In this document: positions 32,893 to 42,302 of the stretch, one piece after another
Layout: each line of letters opens with the position of its first letter
Numbering within the stretch: the first letter of the stretch is position 1
Assembly (NCBI RefSeq): GCF_020735465.1
Contig: NZ_CP085935.1
Coordinates: forward strand, 1,550,001 to 1,614,000
Reading direction: 5' to 3'
From: Collinsella stercoris DSM 13279
Lineage (GTDB): Bacteria; Actinomycetota; Coriobacteriia; Coriobacteriales; Coriobacteriaceae
DNA length: 64,000 nt
Translations under genes and position numbers: made by a program
The notes under the pieces: model-generated
Databases searched by the model: none
What the model was told of the DNA's origin: nothing
What the model saw: the letters and a program-made list of their open reading frames with translations, nothing else

Positions 32893-34323
32893 CTATGCGC
32901 GGTGCGTGCGGCGCTTTTGCACCATGCGCGCCACCGTGAGCGCAAAACCCACCGCAACGAGCGCCGCGGTCACAACGTAGACGAAGTGGTGCCCGTACAG
33001 GAAGATGTCCGGCCTGCCCTCGACAAACGCCGTGACCGGACGACCCGCCGCCACGCTCATCTGACCGTACAGCAGCGACGTGGAACCGGAAATGCCCACG
33101 GCCATGCCCAGGTAACGCGCCAGCGCGCTCGCACTGCCCGCAAATCCAAGCATCTCGACGGGCACCGACCCCATGATGAGCGAGTTGTTCGGCGCCTGGA
33201 AAATCGAGGTGCCCAGCGATGCGAGACCCAAGAACAGCAGAATCTGCGGAATGCCCTCGCCCATGCCGAGCGTACCGATGAGGAAGAGGCCCGAGGCAAA
33301 CGTCGCCAGGCCAAGACACGTGAGCGGCTCGCAACCCACGCGGTCGGAGATCGCACCCGAAATGGGGCCCGCCACCGCGTTGACCAGCGGGATGATGCAG
33401 AAGATCAAACCCGAGAGGCCCGGGTCGAAGCCGCGGGCATCCTGCAGGTAGAACGGGGTCATGAGCTCATAGATGCCAATGGCGACAAAGCTGATGAACA
33501 GGCACGCGAGGTTCACCATGAAGTGCTTGTCGCGGAAGAGGTCGAGGTTGATGAGCGGCTCGGCGCAAGCGCGCTCGTGGCGCACAAACAGCGCGAGCAG
33601 CACGATGCCCGCCACCAGCGCGGCGACCACGAGCGGACCGGCATTGCTCTGCAGCATGGTGATGGAGAGGAACGTAAGGAGCATGCCCGGAATGAGCATG
33701 AGGCTGCCCACGACGTCCATCTTGCCGGGCTTGTGGTCGCGCATGGTGCGAGGCAGGGTAAAGTGGCCAATGACCAGCGAGATGAGGCCCACGGGGACGT
33801 TAATGAGGAAGATGTATTCCCAGGGCAGCACCGCCACGATAAAGCCGCCGAGCACGGGCCCGCACATCATGCCGAGCGCCACGAAGCTCGCCAGCAGCCC
33901 GAGGGCGCGGCCGCGCTCGCGTGCCGGGAACGCCTCGGTGATGATGCCCATGTTGTTGGCCATGGCCGACGCGCCGCCGATGCCCTGGACCGCGCGCGAG
34001 ATCACAAGCGCGGGCAGCGTGGTGGAGAGGCCGCACATGAGCGAGCCGATGCTGAAGATCACCACGCCCACCTCAAAGTAGCGCACCTTGCCATGCAGGT
34101 CGCCCAGGCGGCCAAACACGAGCAGGAACGCGCACATGGTGAGCAGGTACACCGAGGAGACCCACTGGATCTGGTCGAGCCCGGCGTTCAGGGCCTTTTG
34201 CATGACGGGCAGCGCCACGTTGACGATGCTCGAATCGAGCGTCGCCATGAACGTCATGATGAGGACCGTGAACAAAATGGCCCACTTGTTCGGTGTCTTG
34301 ACGGCATCGGTCGGGTGATTCAT
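32893..34323 (-). CDS. DHA2-family MFS drug efflux transporter (EmrB/QacA type)
   Basis: The 476-residue multi-spanning proton antiporter has the family motif D1 region LDSSIVNVALPVMQKAL in the first helix, GRLGDLHGKVR (motif A) in the second loop, and ALGMMCGPVLGGFIV (motif C) in the fifth helix, indicating drug export. ATG at 34323 follows GGGAAGGAA. A terminator hairpin with a T5 tract sits only about 30 bp before the start codon, so expression probably needs anti-termination. Substrates cannot be told from the sequence. Confidence 0.9.
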   Translation of the reverse strand: MNHPTDAVKTPNKWAILFTVLIMTFMATLDSSIVNVALPVMQKALNAGLDQIQWVSSVYLLTMCAFLLVFGRLGDLHGKVRYFEVGVVIFSIGSLMCGLSTTLPALVISRAVQGIGGASAMANNMGIITEAFPARERGRALGLLASFVALGMMCGPVLGGFIVAVLPWEYIFLINVPVGLISLVIGHFTLPRTMRDHKPGKMDVVGSLMLIPGMLLTFLSITMLQSNAGPLVVAALVAGIVLLALFVRHERACAEPLINLDLFRDKHFMVNLACLFISFVAIGIYELMTPFYLQDARGFDPGLSGLIFCIIPLVNAVAGPISGAISDRVGCEPLTCLGLATFASGLFLIGTLGMGEGIPQILLFLGLASLGTSIFQAPNNSLIMGSVPVEMLGFAGSASALARYLGMAVGISGSTSLLYGQMSVAAGRPVTAFVEGRPDIFLYGHHFVYVVTAALVAVGFALTVARMVQKRRTHRA

Positions 34324-34351
34324 GCGCTTCCTTCCCACAAAACCTTCCCAC

Positions 34352-34398
34352 AAAAAGAGCGGGCTCCCACCTCATAGCAGCTTGAGCTGGGAACCCGC
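34352..34398 (-). terminator. Terminator hairpin in the leader of the efflux gene (possible attenuator)
   Basis: On the minus strand GCGGGTTCCCA pairs with TGGGAGCCCGC around an inner CTCA/TGAG stem and is followed by TCTTTTT. It ends about 30 bp before the efflux pump start codon. Two duplicated GTGGGAAGGTTTT-like segments follow. Confidence 0.75.
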
Positions 34399-34419
34399 AT
34401 CGGTTCGTTGTGGCTATTT

Positions 34420-34446
34420 TTACCATGAGGCGCCACGGACCTCCAT
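34420..34446 (-). other. Possible 8-residue leader peptide upstream of the attenuator
   Basis: ATG at 34446 opens a frame encoding MEVRGASW and stopping at TAA, just before the hairpin. A longer overlapping frame starts at 34426 and reads through the hairpin. Neither has a good ribosome binding site, so this is tentative. Confidence 0.25.
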
Positions 34447-34549
34447 GCAGATATTGTCACTTCATCGCAAAACCAAGGGCGTCGCGGAGCGGGCATAAAC
34501 CTGCCGCGAAAGTTACCTCTCGGTGGTCAAAAAGGACGCGCAACGCATA

Positions 34550-34583
34550 TCTCCTCTCCGAGAGTTAACTCTCGGAGAGGAGA
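34550..34583. repeat. 34-bp perfect palindrome
   Basis: TCTCCTCTCCGAGAGTT and its exact complement make a 34-bp palindrome centred on GTTAAC. A related half (GCGAAAGTTACCTCTCGG) lies 40 bp to the left, and a similar pair occurs near 52622-52696. It may act as a terminator or REP-like element. Confidence 0.75.
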
Positions 34584-34670
34584 TTGGACGTCCTGTAAAA
34601 CAAAGGAAGCAAGGCGCGTGGAAAACGCATCATGCGGGGGCGAGCAAGCTTTCGAGTGGGGTCGATCAGG

Positions 34671-35531
34671 CTATCGAGCCGACTCGAGCTCGAGGAGGGC
34701 GCGCTTGCGACCGAGTCCCCCGGCATATCCCGTGAGCGCACCGTCGGCGCCCACCACGCGATGACACGGAATGATGATGGAAACGGGGTTGCGCGCGACG
34801 GCGGCACCGACGGCCCGTGCCGAGGTTGCGGCATCGGAGGTCTCGCGCCCGGCCAGCGCCGCATCGGACGAGGCTTGAGCCCCATGGGCGGCTATGGACA
34901 GGCCCCGCTCTCCGTGGGCAGTGGAAGCACCGGCAACATCCGGCTCCCCGTCGGCCGCGTCCGGCTTCCCGCCGGCTGCATCCCGCTCTCCACTAGCCGC
35001 GCTTGAGCTCCCTAAACCAGCCGATGCGTTGGAGAAACCCCGACCACAAGAAGACGCAAGCGCTCGTCTGTCACCGATCTTGCGTGCAAGATCGCCGTAC
35101 GTGACCGTCTGCCCGTACGGAATCTCAAGCAACGCAACCCACACGGCATGCTGGAACTCAGTGCCCTCGACGTGCAGAGGGGGCGTCCAACGCGGCGCCT
35201 GACCGGCAAAGTACGCATTCAGCCACGCCCATGCACGCTCGAGCACGCTCACGGCAGCCGTGTTCTGAGGGTCGCTCGCGCTCATGGGATTTCCCCCGGA
35301 GGTCGCATCGCAGCCCTCAATCACCTCGTCGGCAACCACGGGCGAATCACAAACAGCCGCATCGGTCTCCACCGCAGAAAACGCGCCCTTCTGCATGTCG
35401 AACGAGCGCTCACCGCCCGTGAGCGTGGCGCCATAATGAGATTGGCCCACAAACCACAACCCGGTGAGCCCCTGCGCGTCGGCGGCAAGCGTTATGTCGC
35501 CCAACGGCGAGTGATAGGTGGTGGTTATCAT
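34671..35531 (-). CDS. ogt: Methylated-DNA--protein-cysteine methyltransferase with large low-complexity insert
   Basis: The DNA repair protein removes alkyl groups from O6-guanine onto its Cys. The N-terminal part ([18 protein letters not shown]), helix-turn-helix region ([29 protein letters not shown]) and active site [10 protein letters not shown] with [13 protein letters not shown] are intact. The 286 residues exceed the usual 160-180. Two inserts account for this: about 60 residues after the N-terminal lobe and about 75 Ala/Ser/Gly/Asp-rich residues between the recognition helix region and [11 protein letters not shown]. The second insert has short internal repeats. Whether activity survives is unknown. 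Confidence 0.88.
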   Translation of the reverse strand: MITTTYHSPLGDITLAADAQGLTGLWFVGQSHYGATLTGGERSFDMQKGAFSAVETDAAVCDSPVVADEVIEGCDATSGGNPMSASDPQNTAAVSVLERAWAWLNAYFAGQAPRWTPPLHVEGTEFQHAVWVALLEIPYGQTVTYGDLARKIGDRRALASSCGRGFSNASAGLGSSSAASGERDAAGGKPDAADGEPDVAGASTAHGERGLSIAAHGAQASSDAALAGRETSDAATSARAVGAAVARNPVSIIIPCHRVVGADGALTGYAGGLGRKRALLELESAR

Positions 35532-35585
35532 GCGAACGGCCCCTCTCGTCTAACCAGCCCATTGTACCGCGCGCGACGAGGCTGT

Positions 35586-35614
35586 GTGCAAAAGGGGCCC
35601 ATCCCCTTTTGCAC
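35586..35614 (-). terminator. Strong hairpin downstream of the ABC exporter genes
   Basis: A perfect 12-bp stem with a 5-base loop and four T in the arm. It lies about 280 bp past the permease stop codon, at the end of the repeat region. Confidence 0.5.
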
Positions 35615-35749
35615 ATCGCAGGGGTACTCGAGTCGCCGGTCAACGCAGAGCCATGCGGGTCGCAGGTCGCTCCGATCGCACGGCTGCTCGACTCACAGGC
35701 CCACCCCGATTGCAGAGCCCCTCGAACTGCAGAGCACCCAGAACGCCAG

Positions 35750-35870
35750 GACGCTCGGGCTGCGGCTCCACTCGGATCGCAGGGCTCTCAAGCCGTAAGA
35801 CCGCTCGGATCGCAGGGCCGCTCGGGCGCGGCGCCACTCGGATCGCAAGGCCACTCTGAACACTAGGGCG
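35750..35870. repeat. 33-bp tandem repeat
   Basis: CTCGGATCGCAGGGC recurs at 35771, 35804 and 35837, exactly 33 bp apart, with weaker units to the left. Confidence 0.75.
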
Positions 35871-35892
35871 CTAGGGTTGCAGAGCCACCCAG

Positions 35893-38800
35893 CTACTCGG
35901 CGCTCTTAAGAGCGCCCACCATGTCGATCTTGTCGAGGCTACGGTTGGTGAAGCGGTTGATGATGAGCGTGAACACGAGCGACATCACCGATGCGAACAC
36001 ATACGTCTGCGGCTCCACGATCGTATCGAAGAACAGCGACGGCATGCGCAGCACGTAGGTGAGGAAGCGCGTGATCACGTACCCCAGCGGCCAGCCCGCC
36101 ACGATGCCGATGAGCGTGAGGATGATCGTCTCCTTGTTGATGTAGCGATACACCTCGCGCCTGCGGAACCCCAGCACCTTGATGGTGGCCAGCTCGCGCT
36201 CGCGCTCGGAGATGTTCGTGTTGGACAGCGTGAACACCACGGCGAACGCCAGGGCACCGGCCATGACCGTGACCACGTAGACCACCACGTCGATGATCTT
36301 GAAGCTCTCGCCAAAGCTGTCGGCAATCTTGGCGGAGCTCGACACGCTCACAAAGGTATCGCCGGCGGCGAGCTCGTCGGCAAGCTCGATCTTTTCGGCG
36401 TTCGAACCGTCGAGGTTCGCAAAGAGGGCGTTCGGCACGCACGGCTCGCCAAAGGCCTGCCCGTAAGCGTCCTCCGTCATGTAGATGAAGTTGCCCAAAA
36501 AGCTCACGGTGATGCCCTCGGCGCGAACCGTGCCCGTGCGCAGCGTGGTGTCCTGCACCTTGAGCTCGTCGCCTATCTCCAAGCCCAAGACTTGCTCGAT
36601 GTTCTTGGTCACCAGCGCGCCGGCGCCCTCGCGCGGCAGCTCCAGGTCCTCGCCGCCGATTGCGGGCTGCAAGAACGTGGTGCTGGAGCCGTCCTCGGTG
36701 CGCATGTAGGCGGAAAGGTCCGCACCGTTGGGAACTACCACCAACTGGACGCTCTCCTTGACGCCGTCGAGCTCGACCGTCACCGAGTCCACGCGCGCCT
36801 CGAGCATGGTGTCCACCTGGCCGGTGGCGCGCAGCTCGCGCTCGCCCTGGGCGAAGTCGTCATCGGTGGTCACGGCGAGCAGGTCGTAGCGCACGACGCC
36901 CTCGCTGCCGTACTGGCGCGGCTTGAGCGAGATCACTGTGTCGCGAATACCCAGGCCGCAGATCATGAGCGCCGTGCATCCTGCGATGCCGAACACCGTC
37001 ATGAGGAAGCGCTTCTTATAGCGGAAGAGGTTGCGCGCACTGACCTTGTTGAGGAAGGAGAGGCGGCGCCACAGGGGCGTGATGCGCTCGAGCAGGATGC
37101 GCTTGCCGGCACGCGGGGCCTTGGGGCGCATGAGCGAGGCGGGCGTTTCCTTGAGCACGTGGCGGCACGCGAGGAACGTTGCCCCCACGATGCCGACGGC
37201 GAACAGCGCCATGCCGAGCACCGCCGTGGTGGGGTTGTAATGCAGCTGGAACGCGGGAAGCGCGTACATGGTGCGAAAGATGGTGAAGATGACCTCCGGC
37301 AGCACGATAAAGCCCAGGGCGTCACCCACCAGGCCGCCGGCCAGGCACGCTGAGAACGCATAAGCCAGGTACTTCGCCATGATCTGCACGCGGCTGTACC
37401 CGAGCGCCTTGTACACGCCGATGAGCCCTCGGTCCTCCTCCACCATGCGCGTCACCGTGGTGAGGCTGATGAGCACCGCCACCGTGAAGAAGATGAGCGG
37501 GAACACCGTGGCGATGGACTCGATGGAGCTCGCGTCCGACTCCACGCTGGCGTAACTGGGCAGCGAGGTGCGGTCCTGGATGTACCAGGCGGCACGCTCG
37601 ATGCCGTCCACCTCGGTGCGCGCGCTTGCAAAGGCCGCCTCGACGTCCGCCTTTTGCTCGTCGAGCTCGGCCTGGCCCTGAGCCGCCTGCGCGGCACCAG
37701 CGTCGAGCTGGGCCTGACCGCTGGCGAGCTGACGCTCGGCATCGGCGCGCTTGCGGTCGAGCTCGGTCTGGGCGGCCGAGAGCTGCGGCGCGCTCAAGGC
37801 GGCATCGGCAAGCATGCCCGCCTGGCTCGCGAGGGCGGGCAGCTGTTCGCTCAAACTCAAGATGCCCGTCTTGATCTGGGCGATCTCGCGCTGCAGCTGC
37901 TCGATTTGCGCATCGTTTTCCGGATAAGCGTCGACGAGGGCACCCAAGCGCGCGGCGTCATCGGAGCTCAGGTGACCCTGCTCCACAAGCGGGTCGAGCA
38001 GCTGGTGGACGCGGTCCTTTACCGCGGGGTCGCCCGTAGGCAGCTTGCCCACGGCATCGCTCAGCTCGTCGCACAGCGCAGCGCCTGCGCGGGCGCGTTC
38101 GGCGATGGCGGCGGCATAGGCGTCAATCGCCTGCGTGAACGGCGCTTTGGCCGAGGCGTCGCCGTTTTGCAGCCGCTGCCATTCGTCCGCCGGCCACGCG
38201 GAGCCCATCATCGAGGCGAGCGTGTTTGCCCCCGCCATGGCCGTATCGATCTGAGCGCGCGTGGCATCGAGCTGCTTTTGGGCCGCATCGAGCTGCTCGC
38301 GGGCCTGGTCGCCCTGCTCCGAAAGCTGCGCGAAACCGGCTGCGACCTGCGCCAGCGCAGCGTCGATCTGCTCTTGCGCGCTCGCGAGCTGCTCGTTCGC
38401 CGCGTCTTGCTGCTCGTCGATCTCCTCGTTCGCGCTGGCCTTGACGCCGTCGGTGCGCGCGTCCTCGCGCTCCTCGCGAATACCCTCGGCGCGTTGCTTT
38501 ACATCGTCGACGAGGGCCTTGTACTCGTCGGAATAGGTCATGAGGTCGGACGCGCCCGTCACGGCGAGGTAGGCAACCGTGAACGTATCGCGGTCCAGTA
38601 CCGCGCCTGGCGTGAGGAAGAACGCGTACTGCGCGCCGCCCGTGCTGCGAAACGACATGCTCTGGCTGCCGGCGTTCACGTCCATGGGATCGAGCACCGC
38701 GCCCGTGATGGTGTAGGAACCGCGTTTGAAGATGGGAGTCGACTCGGAAGACGTCGAAGCGGAATCCTCGCCCGCGGCACCTTCGAGAGCAATGCCTTCA

Positions 38801-39528
38801 CCCGCGGCGCTCTCGTCCGCAACGCCCTCGTTCGCGGCGCCCCCGGTCGCGGCGCCTTCACCTGTGGCGTCCTCGCCGGCGGCAACAGCGCCTTCACCCT
38901 TGGCGCTCTCGCCCGCAGAATCCTCGTCCGCCGCATCTTCGGCCGCGGCGTCCTCGGTCACCGTGTTCTCGTCCTCATCCAAACCCTCGAACGTGACCTT
39001 GTCGCCGATCTTCTTGCCGCTCGCATCGAGGTACTTCTGCGTGACGGCGACCTCGTTCACATCACGCGGCAAGCGGCCCTCGAGCACCTGGGGCTCGTTC
39101 AGTCCGGCCGGGGAAAGCGCCTTGACGTCCACTTTCTGACTCGCGTCGTCCACCGTGGTGTAGGCCGTCTCGGAGTAGCCGCCCTCGGCGACATCCACGC
39201 CGTCGAGCTTGCCGAGCGCCTTGATATCGGCGCTGTCCAAGCCGAGCGTCGACTGGATGGAGACGTCGAACAACCGCTGGTCGTCATAGTAGCTGTCCGC
39301 CGTAAAACGCAGGTCGTCGCAGGCCGCCTTGAGGCCCACGAACAAAGTGACGCCCAACGCCGTGATGACCGCGAGCGACACGAACTTCTTGAGGTTTCCC
39401 GTGATGGTGCGCCGGATATCCGTGGAAAAGGCCGCCGGCATCACGCTGCGGCCTCCGCGAGGGGCGCGCTCAACGCGAACGCGCCCCTTGGTGCTCGCGT
39501 GCTCTTGCCTGTTTCTCCGCTTACTCAC
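35893..39528 (-). CDS. FtsX-like ABC transporter permease with coiled-coil extracellular domain
   Basis: The 1211-residue permease carries two FtsX domains. The first helix is near 45-65 (FVSLAVITALGVTLFVGL), then a very long outside region, then three helices around 690-830, a second helix near 890, a second outside domain and three C-terminal helices. The first outside region contains a Glu/Ala/Asp-rich insert (about 195-270) and a long coiled coil of Gln/Ala/Leu (about 370-650). It pairs with the LolD/MacB-like ATPase 9 bp upstream. Start GTG at 39528 overlaps an AGGGGA site. Such permeases export peptides or lipids or act in cell-envelope signalling; the cargo is unknown. Confidence 0.88.
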   Translation of the reverse strand: MSKRRNRQEHASTKGRVRVERAPRGGRSVMPAAFSTDIRRTITGNLKKFVSLAVITALGVTLFVGLKAACDDLRFTADSYYDDQRLFDVSIQSTLGLDSADIKALGKLDGVDVAEGGYSETAYTTVDDASQKVDVKALSPAGLNEPQVLEGRLPRDVNEVAVTQKYLDASGKKIGDKVTFEGLDEDENTVTEDAAAEDAADEDSAGESAKGEGAVAAGEDATGEGAATGGAANEGVADESAAGEGIALEGAAGEDSASTSSESTPIFKRGSYTITGAVLDPMDVNAGSQSMSFRSTGGAQYAFFLTPGAVLDRDTFTVAYLAVTGASDLMTYSDEYKALVDDVKQRAEGIREEREDARTDGVKASANEEIDEQQDAANEQLASAQEQIDAALAQVAAGFAQLSEQGDQAREQLDAAQKQLDATRAQIDTAMAGANTLASMMGSAWPADEWQRLQNGDASAKAPFTQAIDAYAAAIAERARAGAALCDELSDAVGKLPTGDPAVKDRVHQLLDPLVEQGHLSSDDAARLGALVDAYPENDAQIEQLQREIAQIKTGILSLSEQLPALASQAGMLADAALSAPQLSAAQTELDRKRADAERQLASGQAQLDAGAAQAAQGQAELDEQKADVEAAFASARTEVDGIERAAWYIQDRTSLPSYASVESDASSIESIATVFPLIFFTVAVLISLTTVTRMVEEDRGLIGVYKALGYSRVQIMAKYLAYAFSACLAGGLVGDALGFIVLPEVIFTIFRTMYALPAFQLHYNPTTAVLGMALFAVGIVGATFLACRHVLKETPASLMRPKAPRAGKRILLERITPLWRRLSFLNKVSARNLFRYKKRFLMTVFGIAGCTALMICGLGIRDTVISLKPRQYGSEGVVRYDLLAVTTDDDFAQGERELRATGQVDTMLEARVDSVTVELDGVKESVQLVVVPNGADLSAYMRTEDGSSTTFLQPAIGGEDLELPREGAGALVTKNIEQVLGLEIGDELKVQDTTLRTGTVRAEGITVSFLGNFIYMTEDAYGQAFGEPCVPNALFANLDGSNAEKIELADELAAGDTFVSVSSSAKIADSFGESFKIIDVVVYVVTVMAGALAFAVVFTLSNTNISERERELATIKVLGFRRREVYRYINKETIILTLIGIVAGWPLGYVITRFLTYVLRMPSLFFDTIVEPQTYVFASVMSLVFTLIINRFTNRSLDKIDMVGALKSAE

Positions 39529-39537
39529 ACGCGTCCC

Positions 39538-40239
39538 CTACCACTCGATGTCCGCAATCGGGGTGGGGTTGGCGTTCACCTGCATATCGGTCACACGGCC
39601 GCTGTTGAAGCGGATAAGGCGATCGGCCATGGGCGCGAGCGCGGAGTTGTGCGTGATGATGAGCACTGTGATGCCGTCGCGGCGGCACGTGTCCTGCAGC
39701 AGTTGCAGCACCTGCTTGCCGGTCTGGTAGTCGAGCGCGCCGGTGGGCTCGTCGCACAACAGCAGCTTGGGGTTCTTGGCGATGGCGCGGGCGATGGACA
39801 CGCGCTGCTGCTCGCCGCCCGAGAGCTGCGCCGGGAAGTTCGCCATGCGCTCACCTAAGCCCACTTTGCGCAGGCATTCGGCGGCATCGAGGGAATCGGG
39901 GCAAATCTGCGAGGCGAGCTCGACGTTCTCGAGCGCCGTGAGGTTGGGCACCAAGTTGTAGAACTGGAAGACAAAGCCCACGTCCGCGCGGCGATATTCC
40001 ACCAGATCGTCCTCACTGGCCTGGCTCACATCGCGACCGTCCACGATCACGCGCCCGCTCGTGGCGGTGTCCATGCCGCCCAAGATGTTAAGGGCCGTGG
40101 TCTTGCCCGCGCCCGAGGCGCCCAAGATCACGGCGAGCTCACCGCGCTCGACCTCGAAGCTCGCGCCGTCGAGAGCGTGCACCTCCGAGCCGCCCGACCC
40201 GTATATCTTCATGACATCGCTGAACTCGATATAGGCCAT
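39538..40239 (-). CDS. MacB/LolD-type ABC transporter ATPase
   Basis: The 233-residue ATPase has Walker [12 protein letters not shown] (about 40), Q-loop [17 protein letters not shown], signature [14 protein letters not shown], Walker [13 protein letters not shown] and the switch His in IITHNSALA. The family powers FtsX-type permeases, in line with the gene downstream. The start follows GGGGGCACGG. Confidence 0.94.
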   Translation of the reverse strand: MAYIEFSDVMKIYGSGGSEVHALDGASFEVERGELAVILGASGAGKTTALNILGGMDTATSGRVIVDGRDVSQASEDDLVEYRRADVGFVFQFYNLVPNLTALENVELASQICPDSLDAAECLRKVGLGERMANFPAQLSGGEQQRVSIARAIAKNPKLLLCDEPTGALDYQTGKQVLQLLQDTCRRDGITVLIITHNSALAPMADRLIRFNSGRVTDMQVNANPTPIADIEW

Positions 40240-40740
40240 GCCGTGCCCCCATACCGCGAATTTCCCATATTAGTTTGATATACCCACAAGCATAGGTGTC
40301 ATGCCAATCCGCTGGTCACGATACCGCTCCTCGGTAACTCGACAACTCGACAATTGTGCGCTTCTCGAATATTAAATTACCCTTCCACGGCAGCACAGTC
40401 TGTCCTCTAATGATTTGGAACAATGACTCTCGTGCGCAAGAGTTGATCTGATTATTATGGCGCATAAGCACCAACGACCAAGAAAAGCATCAGGCTCTTG
40501 GCAATAACTCGCCCCTCAAAGCACGCTCATTTTCCGCCACAAAACCTTGCGTCCATGTTCCCAAATGAGGCAGCCCCTCATTGCTCAAACGTCCAAAGAG
40601 CATGCCTTTCGCACGCCCCTTGTCATCACTCTGACCTCCCGAGCGCCTGTCGAATACTCAAGCCGGCACATGGAAAATCAATATCATTCCTCGAGAGCGT
40701 ATAGCCGAGCAGCGCCCGCGATAGCACCGACCGTCTCGCA
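40240..40740. other. Lower-GC intergenic region
   Basis: It includes a duplicated ACTCGACA (40337-40351), a weak hairpin AATGAGG/CCTCATT near 40563 and no supported gene. It separates the chromosomal ABC exporter from the ATPase island. Confidence 0.5.
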
Positions 40741-41916
40741 TCACTCGAAGCCCAAAACGCTTGGAATATCCGTATAGGGGACAAGCCCGCCACGCCGAGT
40801 CGAGAGCTCGTCTTCTCCGGCATACACGACACAACGATGGTCGGCATCCAAATCAAGCTCTCGGGAAGCGATCCGCTCGAGCACGTCAAAATATTTGCTC
40901 CGGAACGTCGTGGAGGATTTAATCTCAACAGCAGCGAATGGGCAAGGGCCTTTTTCAATAACGACATCGATCTCGTTTTTGTTGGAGTCGCGCCAAAAGG
41001 AAAGACTCGGCACCCTTCCACGATTGAAATACTCCTTCATAAGTTCCGATACGACTGCAGTTTCAAAAACAGCTCCCCTCTGAGGGTGCACAGAAAGCTC
41101 ATCGGCATCTTCTATACCAAGCAGGTTACACAGCAACCCGCTGTCGTGAAAATAAAGCTTGGGCGTTTTGATAAGCCGTTTCCCCCGATTGGCTGCATAA
41201 GGTCTCAGCAGATGAATCACATAACTGGAGGACAAAATCGATATCCAGTTGTTCGCGGTTACGTTCGAGATGCCACAATCGCTCGCCAAACTCGCCACAT
41301 TGAGAAGCTCGCCGGACCGAAGGGCGCAAAGCCGGATGAAGCGCGAGAACTCCCCAATCTTCGCCACACCGAGCTCTTGGCGAACATCACGCTCCAAGTA
41401 CGTCTCAATGTACGAGGGATAGAAATCAAGCGGATCGATATCCGATGCGATAACACGCGGATATCCTCCGCGATATATCCAACTCCAAGCACCTTCAGGG
41501 CGCAACGAGCCCTGCGATATCTCCCGATAAGAAAGCGGAAGCAGACGCAGGATTCCAACGCGCCCCGCAAGCGATTGAGAAATGTTTTTCGAGAGCAAAA
41601 AGTTCTGTGAACCAGAAATGATGAACGAGCCGGGCTCGTCACGCTTGTCAACCATGCCTTGCAAATATGAAAATAGCTCGGGCACTCGCTGAGCCTCATC
41701 AAAAATCACGCAATGGGCATGGCGGTTGAGAAACTCATTTGGATCTGCTTGGAATAATTCACGCGTTGCAGGGTCCTCGAACGACAGATAGTCATGCGAG
41801 GGGAACGCGCTTTTAATAAGCGTGGATTTACCGCTCTGACGAGGTCCTGTAACAGAAACGACGGGGAACTTTGTCGCCAACTGCGTCAACTTCCGCTTCA
41901 TATCGCGTGAAATCAC
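40741..41916 (-). CDS. AAA ATPase with DUF4143 domain
   Basis: This 391-residue protein is of the AAA_14/DUF4143 type. Walker A GPRQSGKSTLIKSAF lies at about 27 and Walker B as HCVIFDEAQRVPELF near 75. The DUF4143 region includes YPSYIETYLERDVRQELGV and FWRDSNKNEIDVVIEKG, the last like a nuclease-fold Glu-x-Asp segment. Lower G+C and different codon use than its neighbours suggest horizontal acquisition. GTG at 41916 follows AAGGTGG; an ATG lies five codons in. The family has no agreed function; links to mobile elements and toxin loci are known. Confidence 0.82.
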   Translation of the reverse strand: MISRDMKRKLTQLATKFPVVSVTGPRQSGKSTLIKSAFPSHDYLSFEDPATRELFQADPNEFLNRHAHCVIFDEAQRVPELFSYLQGMVDKRDEPGSFIISGSQNFLLSKNISQSLAGRVGILRLLPLSYREISQGSLRPEGAWSWIYRGGYPRVIASDIDPLDFYPSYIETYLERDVRQELGVAKIGEFSRFIRLCALRSGELLNVASLASDCGISNVTANNWISILSSSYVIHLLRPYAANRGKRLIKTPKLYFHDSGLLCNLLGIEDADELSVHPQRGAVFETAVVSELMKEYFNRGRVPSLSFWRDSNKNEIDVVIEKGPCPFAAVEIKSSTTFRSKYFDVLERIASRELDLDADHRCVVYAGEDELSTRRGGLVPYTDIPSVLGFE

Positions 41917-41943
41917 GAGAAACCACCTTCTGCCTAATACCAA

Positions 41944-42302
41944 TTACTCGCATTACCTGTGCAGTTCTTGATGACTTTATAATTATCATATCCTTCACTT
42001 TATAATTGTCATAGCTACGACTTAGTAATTATCATAAACATGACTTTATAATTGTCCTAGGACTGACTTGGCAATCAGCCTAGTTGGACTCGAAGTCGTA
42101 CTCAAAGTGCTGCAAAAATCCCTAACAGCAAAATGCTATATCTCATACAGCATATTATTGAGAGGCAGGGGTATCTGCCAACTGGGCAAACCTTGCTCAC
42201 AAGAGCCCGTTAATACTGCTAATGACTAAGCATATGTGCCGCAAGGGATTCTTGCAGCACATGCGCCTCCGGTTGTTCCGCAAACGGCCTTTCAAACGGC
42301 CC
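41944..42302. other. AT-rich intergenic region with iterons
   Basis: Apart from the iterons no gene is supported. The base composition is the lowest-GC in the window. Confidence 0.6.
41973..42087. repeat. Five 23-bp iterons upstream of the DUF4143 ATPase
   Basis: Units start at 41973, 41996, 42019, 42042 and 42065, exactly 23 bp apart, with consensus GACTTTATAATTATCAT. The first four are well conserved and AT-rich; the fifth is diverged. They lie 57-170 bp before the ATPase start. There are no spacers as in a CRISPR array. Confidence 0.85.

Larger units (their letters stand above)
35532..35892. other. Intergenic region with a hairpin and 33-bp tandem repeats
   Basis: It lies between the FtsX-type permease stop and the methyltransferase start. 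GTGCAAAAGGGG/CCCCTTTTGCAC at 35586-35614 is a 12-bp perfect hairpin; its right half CCATCCCCTTTTGCAC recurs exactly at 908-923. Repeats fill 35640-35870. No gene is supported. Confidence 0.6.

Noticed and set aside
34073..34426. 117-residue frame overlapping the efflux gene start
   Set aside because: It reads in the wrong frame across the efflux pump N-terminus; only its first codons could matter as a leader peptide, and it lacks a good ribosome binding site.
37654..39858. 734-residue reading frame on the plus strand
   Set aside because: It is antisense to the FtsX-type permease and the ATPase; repeats in the coiled-coil region give it false length.
41973..42087. Possible CRISPR array
   Set aside because: The units are directly adjacent at 23 bp with no unique spacers and no cas genes nearby, so they are iterons.
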